Assembly: GCF_000835495.1 (NCBI RefSeq)
Contig: NW_015622541.1
Location: 2,418,001 to 2,482,000, forward strand
Reading direction: 5' to 3'
DNA length: 64,000 nucleotides
Source: Cladophialophora immunda
Lineage: Eukaryota; Ascomycota; Eurotiomycetes; Chaetothyriales; Herpotrichiellaceae
Position 1 is the first letter of the stretch, and each line of letters starts with the position of its first letter. This document shows, one piece after another, positions 52,899-63,437 of the stretch. The notes under the pieces were generated by a model. It saw only the letters and a list, made by a program, of their open reading frames with translations, made no database searches and was not told the DNA's origin. A program made the position numbers and the translations under genes.

Positions 52899-54434
52899 AT
52901 GGTTCATCGTGGTCCTGCGAGAGGGTGTCGAAGGTGCAAAGACCGCCATGTCAAGGTAGATTCACGATCTGGCAGATACGCCGATGACTAACCACTAATG
53001 TCTCTATGCAAGTGTGATCTTACGGTACCACAATGCCGGCAATGCTACAGATTGGGCTTCGATTGTCCTGGCTACTCGCATCCGATTGATATTGTGCTCC
53101 GCGACCAGACCGCGTCTGTCAAGGCACGCTTTCAGACACGAAATCCAAGCACGGCTTTGCGTCTGCCGAGGGATGAGTCACGGCAACTACTCTCACCACC
53201 CAAAAGGATGATGCCATGTCTAGAAGCGCAGGCTCTTGGCTTCCTCTTTGCATCAACAATTTTTACCCCAGGGAGAGATTGGCGAGCAAGTCACGGTCAC
53301 TTTGAACTGATAATGCCGCTCTATCACGCAGTCTCCAATGACTCCCCGCTTGTCTATGCTGTGTCGTGGCTTGCTATCTACATGATGGGAACCTGCTCTA
53401 GGGGCAAACCGTATGCTTTGGAACGTGGGCTTTTGGCAAGGGTTATCAAAAGTGTCCGCCGAGCGATCGCAGATCCCCTAGCGAGCCTTGAAGATGAGAC
53501 TCTGAGTGCCGTTATGATCCTTCAATTTGGAGAGTATCTCTTTGGTCGTAGACCGGAAGCGACCATGCTTCCTCCCGCATCACATCAGAGTGGAGCTGAA
53601 GCTCTCATCAGGAAGCGAGGAAGCCTCAATTTCAGAAACGACAATGCACTTACGCTGTTGGCTGCCGTCCGAAATAATGCGATCAATTTGGCACTAAATG
53701 ACGCAGAAAGAACAGTCAATTGGGACTTGTGGGAGATTCAGGCCGATATCGAGCGGCTTGGTCAATCTTATACCCCTGCAATGCAACTCGATGCCCACGC
53801 TATCAGCGTTGTAGCTCTCCGAACCGAGCTCGATCGGAGAAGTGGCTTCTATCACCCCGAATTCGTCCAAATCATGCGAGAGAGACTAATACGACTTCTT
53901 GGTCATTTATCTCTGTGGGAGTGTCAAGCACCGAAAGACTGGAGAGCTCACAAAGCCGCCCGCTTCCAACACTATTATCCTTCTCAAGATATTGCATACC
54001 TTTTCACTCAGTACTACCTGCTGCGGTTTGAGACTATTCAGCTGATGCAAGAGTTGAACGCGAGAACAAAGACTCCGGACCGTTCGGGCGGGCAATTTGA
54101 TTATGCCAGAGATGCGGTGGATTGTATTGTGGCAGCGGAGGTTTCAATGTTGGCAAAATGGCACCAACCGGCAGATCAACATGTCGAGACGGCACCTCAT
54201 GTAGCAGTGAGGATGCCACAAGCTACAGTTCAGCAATGCCTAGAATCAAAGAGGGGTGCGTGGCTTCTTCAAAAAGTCTTGACGCGACTCGAAAATGATC
54301 TACGGAGAGCTTTGATATCCATGGAGATACCCGATGCTATTTCTATGGACTATTCTGTCTACTTGAACTGGGCGAGAAAGGAACGACAGACAATCATCGA
54401 GGCTTTTGAGACGCGAGATGCACGAGTGAATTGA
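52899..54434 (+). CDS. Zn2Cys6 transcription factor
   Basis: Two exons: 52899-52955 (57 nt) and 53013-54434; 492 aa. The N-terminal zinc cluster is split by the intron: exon 1 gives CRRCKDRHVK, exon 2 continues with C, then CRQCYRLGFDC, giving C-x2-C-x6-C-x6-C-x2-C-x6-C. The rest is the fungal-specific TF domain of the short, Fungal_trans_2-like type: FASTIFTPGRDWRASHGHFEL, ALERGLLARVIKSVRRAIADP, LSAVMILQFGEYLFG and SGAEALIRKRGSLNF. It ends 45 bp before the convergent quinone-oxidoreductase-like gene and is the likely regulator of the 50-63 kb group (inference). Confidence 0.9.
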
Positions 54435-54479
54435 GATCGGGAAGTGAAAATGGTCATTTCGATCTGAAATCTACCTATA

Positions 54480-55502
54480 CTATTCGTCCAAGGTCACCAC
54501 GATCTTCTTCGCACTGACGCCTTGGGCTAGCAGGTTGAGACCTTTCTGAATGTCGCTCAGACTGGATCCAATGATGTCCGCATCGGGCTTGCACTGAATA
54601 ACCCCAGATGCCAGTCCAGGCTCAAGAAAGTTCTGCCAGATATGCTGGCCAACCCCGGACTTTTCGACATTCACTTCGAAGTTCGTTCTGATCACCACGT
54701 CGTGTTTGACATGGTCTTGCACAGGCAGAACAGCTGCAATTAGCTTTCTACCTCCACTCCTGTGGAGTATGTCACAGAGGGCAATCGTTGTTTCCTTCTG
54801 TGATATGGCGTCATACGCTCCGACAACATCTTTGCCCCTCAGATCGGCCACAATCTCATCCACGACACTGCCACTGTGACGGTCATAGCAGCTGATCGCT
54901 CCAACAGACTTGACTAGTTCGTGATTGTGTCGACTTGAAATGCCGTATACTTCATAACCTGCAGCGACCGCCAGCTGCACACCAGCGAGCCCGATAGCGC
55001 TGCTGGCGCCCCAGATCAATAACGTCTTGCCTTGACCTCCGCTTCCAGGCGGCATTTCAAGCCCCAAGGTGGCGCTCTCGAACAGGCACGAAGCAGCGGT
55101 TGTCATACCGACTGGCAGGACCACAGCCTCTGTGAACTTGATGTGATCTGGGATCTTGGCTAGCAATGGGGGCCGTAGGACGACGTATTTCTGGTACCCG
55201 GCGTACTTGTTGGCGACCATTCGATTAGCTCTGCCGAAGACGCGGTCTCCCGGCTGAAACACCGACGCCAGAGCCGCACCGACTTCTTCGACGACACCAG
55301 CAACTTCCGATCCCAAGATGCTCGGGTATCCAATGACGCGCACACGGAGCTTCTGCACAGAGATCTCGCCCGGGTTGATGCCGACGGCCTTGTTCCGAAT
55401 GACAATCTCATCGGCGGATGGGTGGCTGTATGGAGCTTCGGCAACCACGAGGTCAGGTGCACCTTTGCTTTTCAACCAGGCTGCTTGATTGCGAGCGGCC
55501 AT
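54480..55502 (-). CDS. Zinc-independent MDR, quinone-oxidoreductase/enoyl-reductase-like
   Basis: Single exon, 340 aa. Medium-chain reductase without the alcohol-dehydrogenase zinc ligands. N-terminal GroES-like fold (NQAAWLKSKGAPDLVVAEAPYS, VIRNKAVGINPGEI, LGSEVAGVVEEVG), Rossmann domain with GASSAIGLAGVQLA (residues about 168-181) and a C-terminal region KDVVGAYDAISQKETT through KKIVVTLDE. Related fungal proteins include stand-alone enoyl reductases such as LovC and toxD, which use NADPH. No polyketide synthase is present in the window, so a general enone or quinone reductase role is more likely. Convergent with the Zn2Cys6 gene. Confidence 0.9.
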   Translation of the reverse strand: MAARNQAAWLKSKGAPDLVVAEAPYSHPSADEIVIRNKAVGINPGEISVQKLRVRVIGYPSILGSEVAGVVEEVGAALASVFQPGDRVFGRANRMVANKYAGYQKYVVLRPPLLAKIPDHIKFTEAVVLPVGMTTAASCLFESATLGLEMPPGSGGQGKTLLIWGASSAIGLAGVQLAVAAGYEVYGISSRHNHELVKSVGAISCYDRHSGSVVDEIVADLRGKDVVGAYDAISQKETTIALCDILHRSGGRKLIAAVLPVQDHVKHDVVIRTNFEVNVEKSGVGQHIWQNFLEPGLASGVIQCKPDADIIGSSLSDIQKGLNLLAQGVSAKKIVVTLDE

Positions 55503-56359
55503 TTCTTCAGATGTAGAGCAGTGTCTCCAGAGACTCTGACCTTGCTGTTAGAGGATTTGAAGATATACATTTTCCTCGCGGACCTAGTCGTCCTTTAAGT
55601 ACATCTTCCACTCTCTAGAAAGAGGGGAACCTTGCCAAAAATCCGTGGATACTTCGATTTCTAAGCACACAGCCATCCTCTGAGAACGGGGCAGACTGGG
55701 CGCAAGAGAATGGTCGTCGGATACGCCGTTTGTCCCCCTCTTGCTTGTTGATCCGACAGGGATATCAATAGATGGAGCCAGGAAAAGTCACTATACAAAG
55801 GGCGACCCACATCCCATGCCCACGATTGGATACAGTGAGAGCGGCTCTCAAATATTCCTCATTCCGGACTAGGTCAAGGCGGATGCCAGTAATCACACTA
55901 CATATATCTGTCTAATTCCGTTGGTAAGCGAAAGAAAGGGCAGTAGGATGCCATCCGGGTGAAGAGATCCTGCAGCCCCAAGCCGGAGAGCGTGATGTGT
56001 GGCACCTATGATTGATGCTGCTTGAACTCTGAGTCGATCTGTCTCCCGCTTCCGCTTTCATGGCCTTTACAGAAGGAATGGTAGGACTAAGAACATGTTA
56101 AAGCACTTTTGAGATGAATAATCGAATCCCATGGGCCTGACTGACATTCAGAACGACACGTCTCCTCCATTCCGGAGCATTGAAGGATCTTTCGACGCTG
56201 TTCATGTGCATCGCTGCGCACACATGAAGACCAGATGTACAGCTGGGACTGATCAGAAGTGTAGACAATCCAAGTTCTGACCCTCTCCTAACAAAACCGG
56301 TCTTCATGTTAATCATCCCCGCACCCTCCTATGACGCTAAGAAGCTTCTCCTTCTTCCT
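55503..56359. other. Intergenic region between MDR start and HET end
   Basis: Promoter of the MDR gene and 3' side of the HET gene (both minus strand). A 72-codon frame at 56098-56316 has no motif. No gene seen. Confidence 0.4.
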
Positions 56360-58228
56360 CTAGACAACAAAGATTTGGTCCATCTTAAGCTCCGTCTCCC
56401 TGTGCGCCTCACCTTCCATGATACCATGGACGTACGCCATGCCGATGAACTGTAGGAGGGGTTGATGGACCGCTCCAGAGGGAGGACCGTCCTCGACGGC
56501 CACCTCGCGCATGAGCACCGGCCGGTCGACGCCCCGGATGACGACCACGCGGTCCCCGGCCTTCGCGGCGGCCACAACGTTCCCGACTCGTCTGCGCTCC
56601 GTCACACAGAGCCGCCGTTGGAACATGGCCGCGCCGAAAGCACTCATGAATTTGTACATCCTCAGCACCTGGGCGATCTTATCGGGCCGGTCGTCGATGT
56701 CGCCGGACTCGCGGCCCGACGAGATGTCGTCGCCTGCGCTGGCAAACGCGATGAAACTGTCGCGCACATCGGAGCCGGCACGCCCGGTGAACGTCTCGTC
56801 CGTGCCGCCGACCAGGCTGAGCCAGTATGGGTCGTATACTGTTAGGTCGCTTGGGCGAAACGGAGCCGGGAGGCCGTGCTCGACTAAGAGTCGGCGAGCA
56901 CCTTGTTCGAAATCGATGAGGCTCTCACCGCGGGACTGCAGAGTCGCTGTCGGTTGCTCGCCAATGTCGAATATCTCCGTGACCGCGCTGATAGTGTCGA
57001 CGACTCGGCCGTAAGCCGTCAGAACGGGCGTCACGTTGTCATCCGTGAAGGTGGGTGGGTCCATCGACCCATCTGTTCCGCCAGCGCTGAAGGGGTTATG
57101 AGGAGCTGCCTGCCAGGTTGGCATCATGCCCTCAGAGGGCATCCTCTGTCGGTCGGATTCGAGGTTTGGAGCCCACGATGGCTGATGGGGATGCGGGCCG
57201 CCTGCGTACATCCAGATCAACGAGGGCGGCCGGGCATGGGCCAGGTGCCTTGCAAAGCGAATTGCCACCTGGTGGGTGGACTCGGCGTAGTCGATCTTGA
57301 ATGGTTCCGTGTCTGCGCCAGCAGGATTCTTGACGAGCCCGGTGAGCGCGTAGATGCGATCTCGCGGGTCTGTGGCTGCGAAATTCGAGGACATGCCGAA
57401 CAAGTCGACGAGCGGAGACGGCCTCACGCTCTTGTAAAGATCACGTACGAGGATCATGAGCTCCAGTCCCCTTGTGCTTCTAGCCCAGTTGGGCCCCATG
57501 GCTGCCATCACGTCCCATGGCGGCTGCATGCGACGGTAGACCCGACTCGCCTTTTCAATCAGCGAAAAGTCGAACAGACGCGTCCCTACCCTCATCTTCA
57601 GTCTGCGGGCCAACGCAAATTCCTGGATCATCCACACGCGGTTGAACCATTCACGCCGTATCAGCTCATCCAACATGGACCATGCCGGGTCGCCGATCCC
57701 GGGCAGGCCCAGCTCCTGAAACCCGGGGCCCAGGACCAAATCTGAGCCTGTCTGATTGAGTGGCAGGGAATAGAGCTTTCCCAAGAGTTCATCAAGGCCA
57801 GCCATCATTTCCATGGTAGCGTAGCCCAGATCAGCGACGACCGTGGTTGCCTGGCTGAAGATCACGCTCATCAGCTGGACCTGCTGCGACTTCTCCGCCA
57901 GTCCTTCGGGGGATCCAGCCTGGTTGATGGAGATGGCATCGGCCCAGAAGGTGACGTCGGCTTTTCTTTCACGCAGTCGCTGCATGGCCTCGTAGAGCTT
58001 GTCGTTGGCGGTCACGGTCTGCCCGTCGCATAGGATAGTGTTGGCTTTCTGACCCCAGCGATACGAAAGGGCAACATACGGCTCATGCGCCGAATCGAGG
58101 TCGATAGGATGGATCGAGCATTTGAGGGGGTCGCGGAATTCGCCAGCCTGGAGCTTGATTACGCGAGTCCATCTTGCGCCGGGAAGCGGGCTGTATTGGT
58201 ATAGATGTTGCCCGCCGGTAGTCGCCAT
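56360..58228 (-). CDS. HET-domain (heterokaryon incompatibility) protein
   Basis: Single exon, 622 aa. The HET domain is at about residues 50-215 with its three blocks: YVALSYRWGQ (51-60), FWADAISINQ (94-103) and WFNRVWMIQEFALARRL. The C-terminal half (about 400 residues) has LVDLFGMSSNFAATDPRDRIYALTGLV, typical of HET proteins, then a variable region containing FTGRAGSDVRDSFIAFAS and a final GDRVVVIRGVDRPVLMREV. HET proteins trigger cell death on non-self fusion and occur only in filamentous fungi. No effector or ligand domain is visible. It is inserted between metabolic genes; whether it belongs functionally to them is unclear. Confidence 0.93.
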   Translation of the reverse strand: MATTGGQHLYQYSPLPGARWTRVIKLQAGEFRDPLKCSIHPIDLDSAHEPYVALSYRWGQKANTILCDGQTVTANDKLYEAMQRLRERKADVTFWADAISINQAGSPEGLAEKSQQVQLMSVIFSQATTVVADLGYATMEMMAGLDELLGKLYSLPLNQTGSDLVLGPGFQELGLPGIGDPAWSMLDELIRREWFNRVWMIQEFALARRLKMRVGTRLFDFSLIEKASRVYRRMQPPWDVMAAMGPNWARSTRGLELMILVRDLYKSVRPSPLVDLFGMSSNFAATDPRDRIYALTGLVKNPAGADTEPFKIDYAESTHQVAIRFARHLAHARPPSLIWMYAGGPHPHQPSWAPNLESDRQRMPSEGMMPTWQAAPHNPFSAGGTDGSMDPPTFTDDNVTPVLTAYGRVVDTISAVTEIFDIGEQPTATLQSRGESLIDFEQGARRLLVEHGLPAPFRPSDLTVYDPYWLSLVGGTDETFTGRAGSDVRDSFIAFASAGDDISSGRESGDIDDRPDKIAQVLRMYKFMSAFGAAMFQRRLCVTERRRVGNVVAAAKAGDRVVVIRGVDRPVLMREVAVEDGPPSGAVHQPLLQFIGMAYVHGIMEGEAHRETELKMDQIFVV

Positions 58229-59126
58229 TCCATAGGATAAGAGCTGGTTATCACGGGCAGGATGGTGGTGTGTTTCTCTGAGTATTTATGGAGACTGCCT
58301 GGCGACCTTCTAGCACAATAGAGATCAGGCATCCTGGGACGGCGAATAGCTGCCTGCTGCCTCCTGGAGCGCGTGGCTTATTGGTCATGGGTTTTCAGCT
58401 GTTTGTGCATACACGAGTTTGCTCGATTGATTCGATGAATCACGATCCCTGCTTGCTCGTGTTGCGTCGCTGTCACGGGGTTTGGGCTGATGTAAACTCG
58501 CCTCTAGGCGTTGGTTGTGATTTGCCAAACAGAGATCATGGCATTCAAGATCCCGCCCACGTAACAACTTGGTGTTCGGCCCAATCACCAATGTCTTGGA
58601 TTTTCGGTCGCAACTGTAATATGCGGCGCGTCAATAGCAGAAAATGGATCATGGGGGAGACTGTCTGTTAATTTGACATGAGGCTATTGTTAACTAACGG
58701 TAGAGGTATCGAAACGGAAACGGCGAGCCCTTGCTTCACAGCACTCGCCAGTTTCATGCCACGAGATGTAAGTCAAAGTCCTTCAAAACGCTGGTGTCCT
58801 GTCCAATTAGGGTCCGTGGAGTCGTCAGGCTTTGAGCATTGTAGCACAGCCTCAGCGGCAATCTAAGCACCTAATGTATTATACCTTCGCTGATCGTCCT
58901 CCTGTGATCAAGATGATAGCCCTCCCAAGAAGCATCCAAGTGAGTGGCCGTGCCTGTATGCGAAGCTGTAACTCTGCCAAGTGAACCAACCGAAGCAATC
59001 GACGCCTTGAGCAGCGCTGCTAGTGCACATGTGTCATTCGAACACCAGTCTACTTACCCTCGAGCTTTCGCAAAGCGGACACAGAAGGCGTGGCTGTTTC
59101 GGCCAAAGCATAAACGCCGCAAAGGG
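58229..59126. other. Intergenic region between HET start and CoA ligase end
   Basis: Promoter of the HET gene (-) and 3' side of the ligase (-). A plus-strand open frame of 127 codons (58288-58671) has no recognisable domain. No gene called. Confidence 0.4.
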
Positions 59127-61109
59127 CTACAGCCGACTTCTGACCGTGGACGCCTTTGCACGAGCTCTTTCTTGGTCTCTCAGCATTCGGCGCAGAATCT
59201 TGCCAGACGCACTCTTGGGGATCTGGGGGACGAACTCCACCCCACCACCGAGCCACTTGCTCCTGCTTTTCTTTTGGCGCACGAACTCTTGCAGTTCCTG
59301 CGCCGTCTGGGGGTCAGGTTTGGCCTTGTCGCTTAGCACGACGAACGCCTTCGGCAACTCTCCAGAGTATGGGTCGGGGATTCCGATGACAGCAACGTCC
59401 ACGATCAGCGGATGACCAAGCAAGAGATCTTCCAGTTCGGCTGGAGCCACTCCTACGCCTTTGACCTGCGCGGTGTCAGCTACCTTGCCTTCCCTCAGAT
59501 GGCTCGTACATACCTTGATCATCTCTTTGAGCCTGTCTTGGACCAGAAGCAGACCATTCGGGAGCATGGAGCCGATGTCACCGGTGTGGAGAAATCCTTC
59601 TTCATCGTATGTCTCTGCCGTGGCGCTTGGATTATCAAGGTAGCCCATCGTTACCTGAGGGCCTCTGGCCCAGATCTGCACGACGATGAGCACGACATTG
59701 TTGAAGAAATGACGGTCCTGGTGCATCGTCCTCTTACCTCTCCGCTCTCGCCTTCTTGGACTTCCTTTCCGGTGTCGGGATCCACTATCTTCAGCACCGT
59801 TTCCGGGACGACGGCGCCGACTGTGTGAGCATTCTCATACGTTTGCAATGCCGGTGGTGTCAAGGTCAGGGCGCTGGTGCTCTCAGTCATTCCCCAGGCT
59901 TGCCGTATCGCGATGTGTGCAAATCGCTTCGCAAGTTTGTCCACGATCTCCTGCGCGAGAGGCGCAGCCCCGGTGTTGAATTGCTTGACCAAAGGCAAGT
60001 TGTGGCCAGCCGCGACAGGGTCATTGACCAACCGGATGAGAAGAGCTATTGGTAGAAGAGTGAGATGAGCTGGTATACTGCAAATGGCGACGGGAAATGG
60101 GGCCTTACGTGGTACCAGCCACAGTTCATCGCATTTGTACTTGGTTATTGTGTCCATCATCCCCTTCATGTCAAACTTTGGCATCAGGATGACCTCTTGG
60201 TCGATAACGATTGGCAATTGCAGGATCTGAACGAGCCCGGTGACTATTACGGGGTTAGTCGCGTCCTGCACGAATACCATCGGAGACGGGACTTACTGTG
60301 GAACAGAGGCAAAACGCCCAGCAGAACCCTCGGAAGATCTTCCCGGCCAAGTGACTTCATTTGCATGACCTGGGCGATCACATTCTTGTGAGATATCATG
60401 ACCTGCAGAGAGTCAGCGGTTGCATGGTCCGATCAAGGGCCAGCATGCTTACCCCCTTTGGCCGGCTTGTCGTCCCAGAGGTGAAACTCAAGTACGCGCA
60501 GACCTCGCCGTTTTTCTTCCCTGCAGGAATTACGAAAGGCGCTGGAGCGCTGCTAGAGTCTGATTCGTCGAGCAACCTCTTGACTGAAGGCAGCGGGCCA
60601 GATGCCTCAGCAGGCTCCAGAAGGACAATCCGGTCCGTCTCAAAACACTGCGAGACCGCTTTGAGTGAACCCGGATCCGCAAATACCAGCTTGGCCCTCG
60701 ACGCCTTCATGATATAGCCGGCTTCCTCCGGGCCATATTCCGGTGAGGAACCTGTAAACACGACCCCTAGCCGGACCGCCGCGAACATTGCGACGGGGTA
60801 CCATATCGTGTTCGAAGAGAACACACACACACCGTCCCCGGCGCGCAGGCCGTATTTGTGGTACAGGATGGCAGACAGGCGAGTCGCAAGGCGCCGAATG
60901 TCGTCGAAGGAGAGGAACTGGTCGGTCGATGCATCACGGAAGCCCCCCGATGGCCTCGCTCCTGCAGGTGAATGCGAGGTTTCAAACAGCCATGACCAGA
61001 TAGTCACATCTTCAGGTATTGCTGCAGAGAACGATCAGCGCCACGTTCCACCAAGCTGGGCACTGCAGTGCTCCTTACCTGTTTCCAGCTTCGATCCGTG
61101 GTACGGCAT
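59127..61109 (-). CDS. 4-coumarate-CoA-ligase-like acyl-CoA synthetase with C-terminal SRL
   Basis: Seven exons: 61079-61109 (31 nt), 60453-61021, 60297-60402, 60109-60243, 59738-60045, 59514-59675, 59127-59465; 549 aa. ANL superfamily: activates a carboxylic acid with ATP to an acyl-AMP and then to the CoA thioester. Motifs: phosphate loop SFTSGTTSRPKG, QAWGMTES, a YDEEGFLHTGDIG segment (adenine/ribose site), LVQDRLKEMIK hinge and the catalytic Lys region PKSASGKILRR. The substrate pocket is of the 4CL/firefly-luciferase type, so aryl or medium-chain acids are likely. The last residues are SRL, a functional type 1 peroxisomal signal variant. The first exon MPYHGSKLET was found upstream because the long frame otherwise lacks an ATG. 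Confidence 0.9.
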
Positions 61110-62049
61110 CTCGAACCGACCGTGGTATCTACTTTATCAGTTCAGGTCACTCTGCAGGCACCGTGGGATTCGAGAAGAGCATTCGCTGGGGACAAGTGCT
61201 GGCTGGATTGAAGCTGTTGGCCCAAACCCGCAAATGCGCAAAAGAAAAAAAAAAAACATGTGCACTCCAAATTCCGAAATAAACAAATAATCCCAAGAAG
61301 CTTCTAGCTATCATCGATCCAGCACAGATGGACAGTGAACCCCCGTATGTACCCCACGTCAAGCGTGGACATGGCTAGTGGTCGAGACCTCGGTTCTGAG
61401 GTGTCGGGGCAGCTCTAGCGGATGGGACGAAAACCTCTCGAGGAACGGGTTGACACGCAGAGGCTGACATATGCTATCTCCTGTGGATATCAATCGCCTG
61501 GCCAGCACGGGGTCTGACTGGCTCGTATCGGAGCGGGGCTGGCGGGAGCTATGCTCCTCGTGGGCTTGGGCGAGTCCATGGAACGTTCCTGACTCGGAGG
61601 AACTGACAACGAACATCAAACTCCCACGGCAACAGTCTGGCGATCAATCACCGGTGGCTCAGCCCTGGAAGATCACCCAGAGGACAGAATGGGAGCGGAA
61701 AGAGGCTCATAACTATTTCATAAAATCACCCACCGGAAACAACGAGCTTCGGATCCGAATTTGAACCGCCAACAAGCCAGAGCGGAGAAGAAGAAGAACC
61801 AGAAAAGAATGGGATACCTCATACCCGGCCGCGATTATAGATATCAAAATACGACGCGGTACTAAAATCCCGCTCGCCGCCAGCATTATTCTCCAGGCGT
61901 CATGTCTCGTTGCTGCGAGCATGACTGATTGCTTCAGCTATCGTCCTCGATCTCGCCGCCCTCCTTTCTCCCGGCCCAAAGGAGAGCTTGCGATAGTGCA
62001 GCCAGAGCTAAAGCGTTGCTTCGCGCATCCCGTGCTGTCAACGGAATCC
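61110..62049. other. Intergenic region between CoA ligase start and AKR end
   Basis: Ligase promoter at the left end, with a poly-A stretch at about 61244-61257. No gene recognised. Confidence 0.4.
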
Positions 62050-63437
62050 TTAGGGTTGGTACGGCTGTCAGTGCGTTAGCACGATACCCTTTGAGGCGCA
62101 AAGGTTGCCAAACTGAAACTGCACTCACTGGCTGTTTTGGCGGAGCGTTGATCCAGGCAGCCATTTGATACTGCTGGTTGTGTGCGGCGGTGAGAGCGAG
62201 ACTGTACGGCTGGTCACCTCTAAAATTGAAGAGAAAGTTCATCGGAAAGAGGGGGTCGAAGGGGTATGCGTTCTGGATCGTCTTGATGTCGTCCTCGGAG
62301 AGCCTGACGTGCAGCGCTTCCGGCATGGCTTGGACATGCTCGACGGTTTGGACGCCAACGATCGGGAAGACGTAGGTCGACTGCTGGAACAGATACGCAA
62401 GAGCCTGGACTGTAAGTTAGCATTCTGTCGATGCTGAATACGCGGGTCCACCGGAGTGCCATACCACAGCCTGCAACGTGGTCGCCTTGCCCTCCGCAAT
62501 CTTCTCCAATGCCTCGCAGACCTTGACGTCCGCCTCTCGCAAGCCGTACCCTTGTCGGGCATCGGGATCTTGCTCCTGTTGCTTTCTTTGTTCAGCCGAT
62601 ATTAATTGACCGCCGCCTAACGCCGCCCAGGGGACGACTGCCATGCCTTGGTCCTCACACATGGGAATAATCTCTGCCTCCATGTCTCTGAATGCGGCAT
62701 TCCATCGTCCTTGGTACACCGAGAAGGGAGTAAGGCCATGGCTGCGGGCGTCTATGAGGATGCGTTAAGATCACTGACCCAGCCAGACAACAAGCCGGTA
62801 GCACTTACACGCATTGGCTTTGACCACAATCCACGCCGGGGTATCTGACACGCCTAGGTAGAGGACTTGCCTTGCCATGACAAGAGCGTGGAGATGGGTC
62901 ATGACCTCTTCCACCGAGGTTGCGAAATCCCACCTACGCACAGTCAATACCAGCCTCGTGGGCGATGAGAAGGGGCCTCGCGGCGCACCAGTGCACGTAG
63001 AGGATGTCGACATAGTCCGTCCGCAGCTTCCGCAAGCTGTCCCTGGTCGAGATGTACATGCTCTTGGCCGAATTTCCGGTGAAATTGCTCTGCAGCGGCT
63101 CCTCGTCCCGCATGTATGCCCGATACCCGGCCGAGTACTTTGTGGCGATCACCATTTGGTCTCTGTTCTTTCGCAACTCCATCCATTCGCCGATCAGTCT
63201 CTCCGACTCCTCCGCGTTGTAGGTGTTGGATGTGTCGATGAAATTGCCTCCCAGAGAAAAGAAGGCATCCAGGAGGTCAAACGGATCTTCGTTTCTCCCG
63301 AACACCTCGCTCCAGGAGCTGCCTATGCTGATGCCGCCCAGACACAGCGGAGAGACTTTGATCGATGCTGTGGGGGATAGGATACGGTGGTATCCTAGCG
63401 GCGTTTGTGGTTTCGGGGGGGCGGCAAAGAATGACAT
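62050..63437 (-). CDS. Aldo/keto reductase, aryl-alcohol-dehydrogenase (AAD) type
   Basis: Five exons: 62989-63437, 62809-62933, 62465-62751, 62129-62404, 62050-62064 (15 nt); 383 aa. Typical fungal AAD/norsolorinic-acid-reductase-like AKR: TPLGYHRILSPTASIKVSPL, LGGISIGSSW, then NFIDTSNTYNAEESERLIGEW with the catalytic Asp/Tyr, Lys in IATKYSAG and the active His in YVHWWDFATS, which lies across an intron. The cofactor end reads SVYQGRWN, PWAALGGGQ and FPIVGVQTVEHVQAM (NADPH). The final exon has only four codons and the stop; it is supported by a GCTAAC branch site and yields the family-like end NAPPKQP plus PYQP. Reduces aromatic or polyketide-type carbonyls. Confidence 0.9.

Noticed and set aside
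56903..57745. 280-codon plus-strand frame opposite the HET gene
   Set aside because: Antisense shadow of a single-exon, well-supported HET protein.
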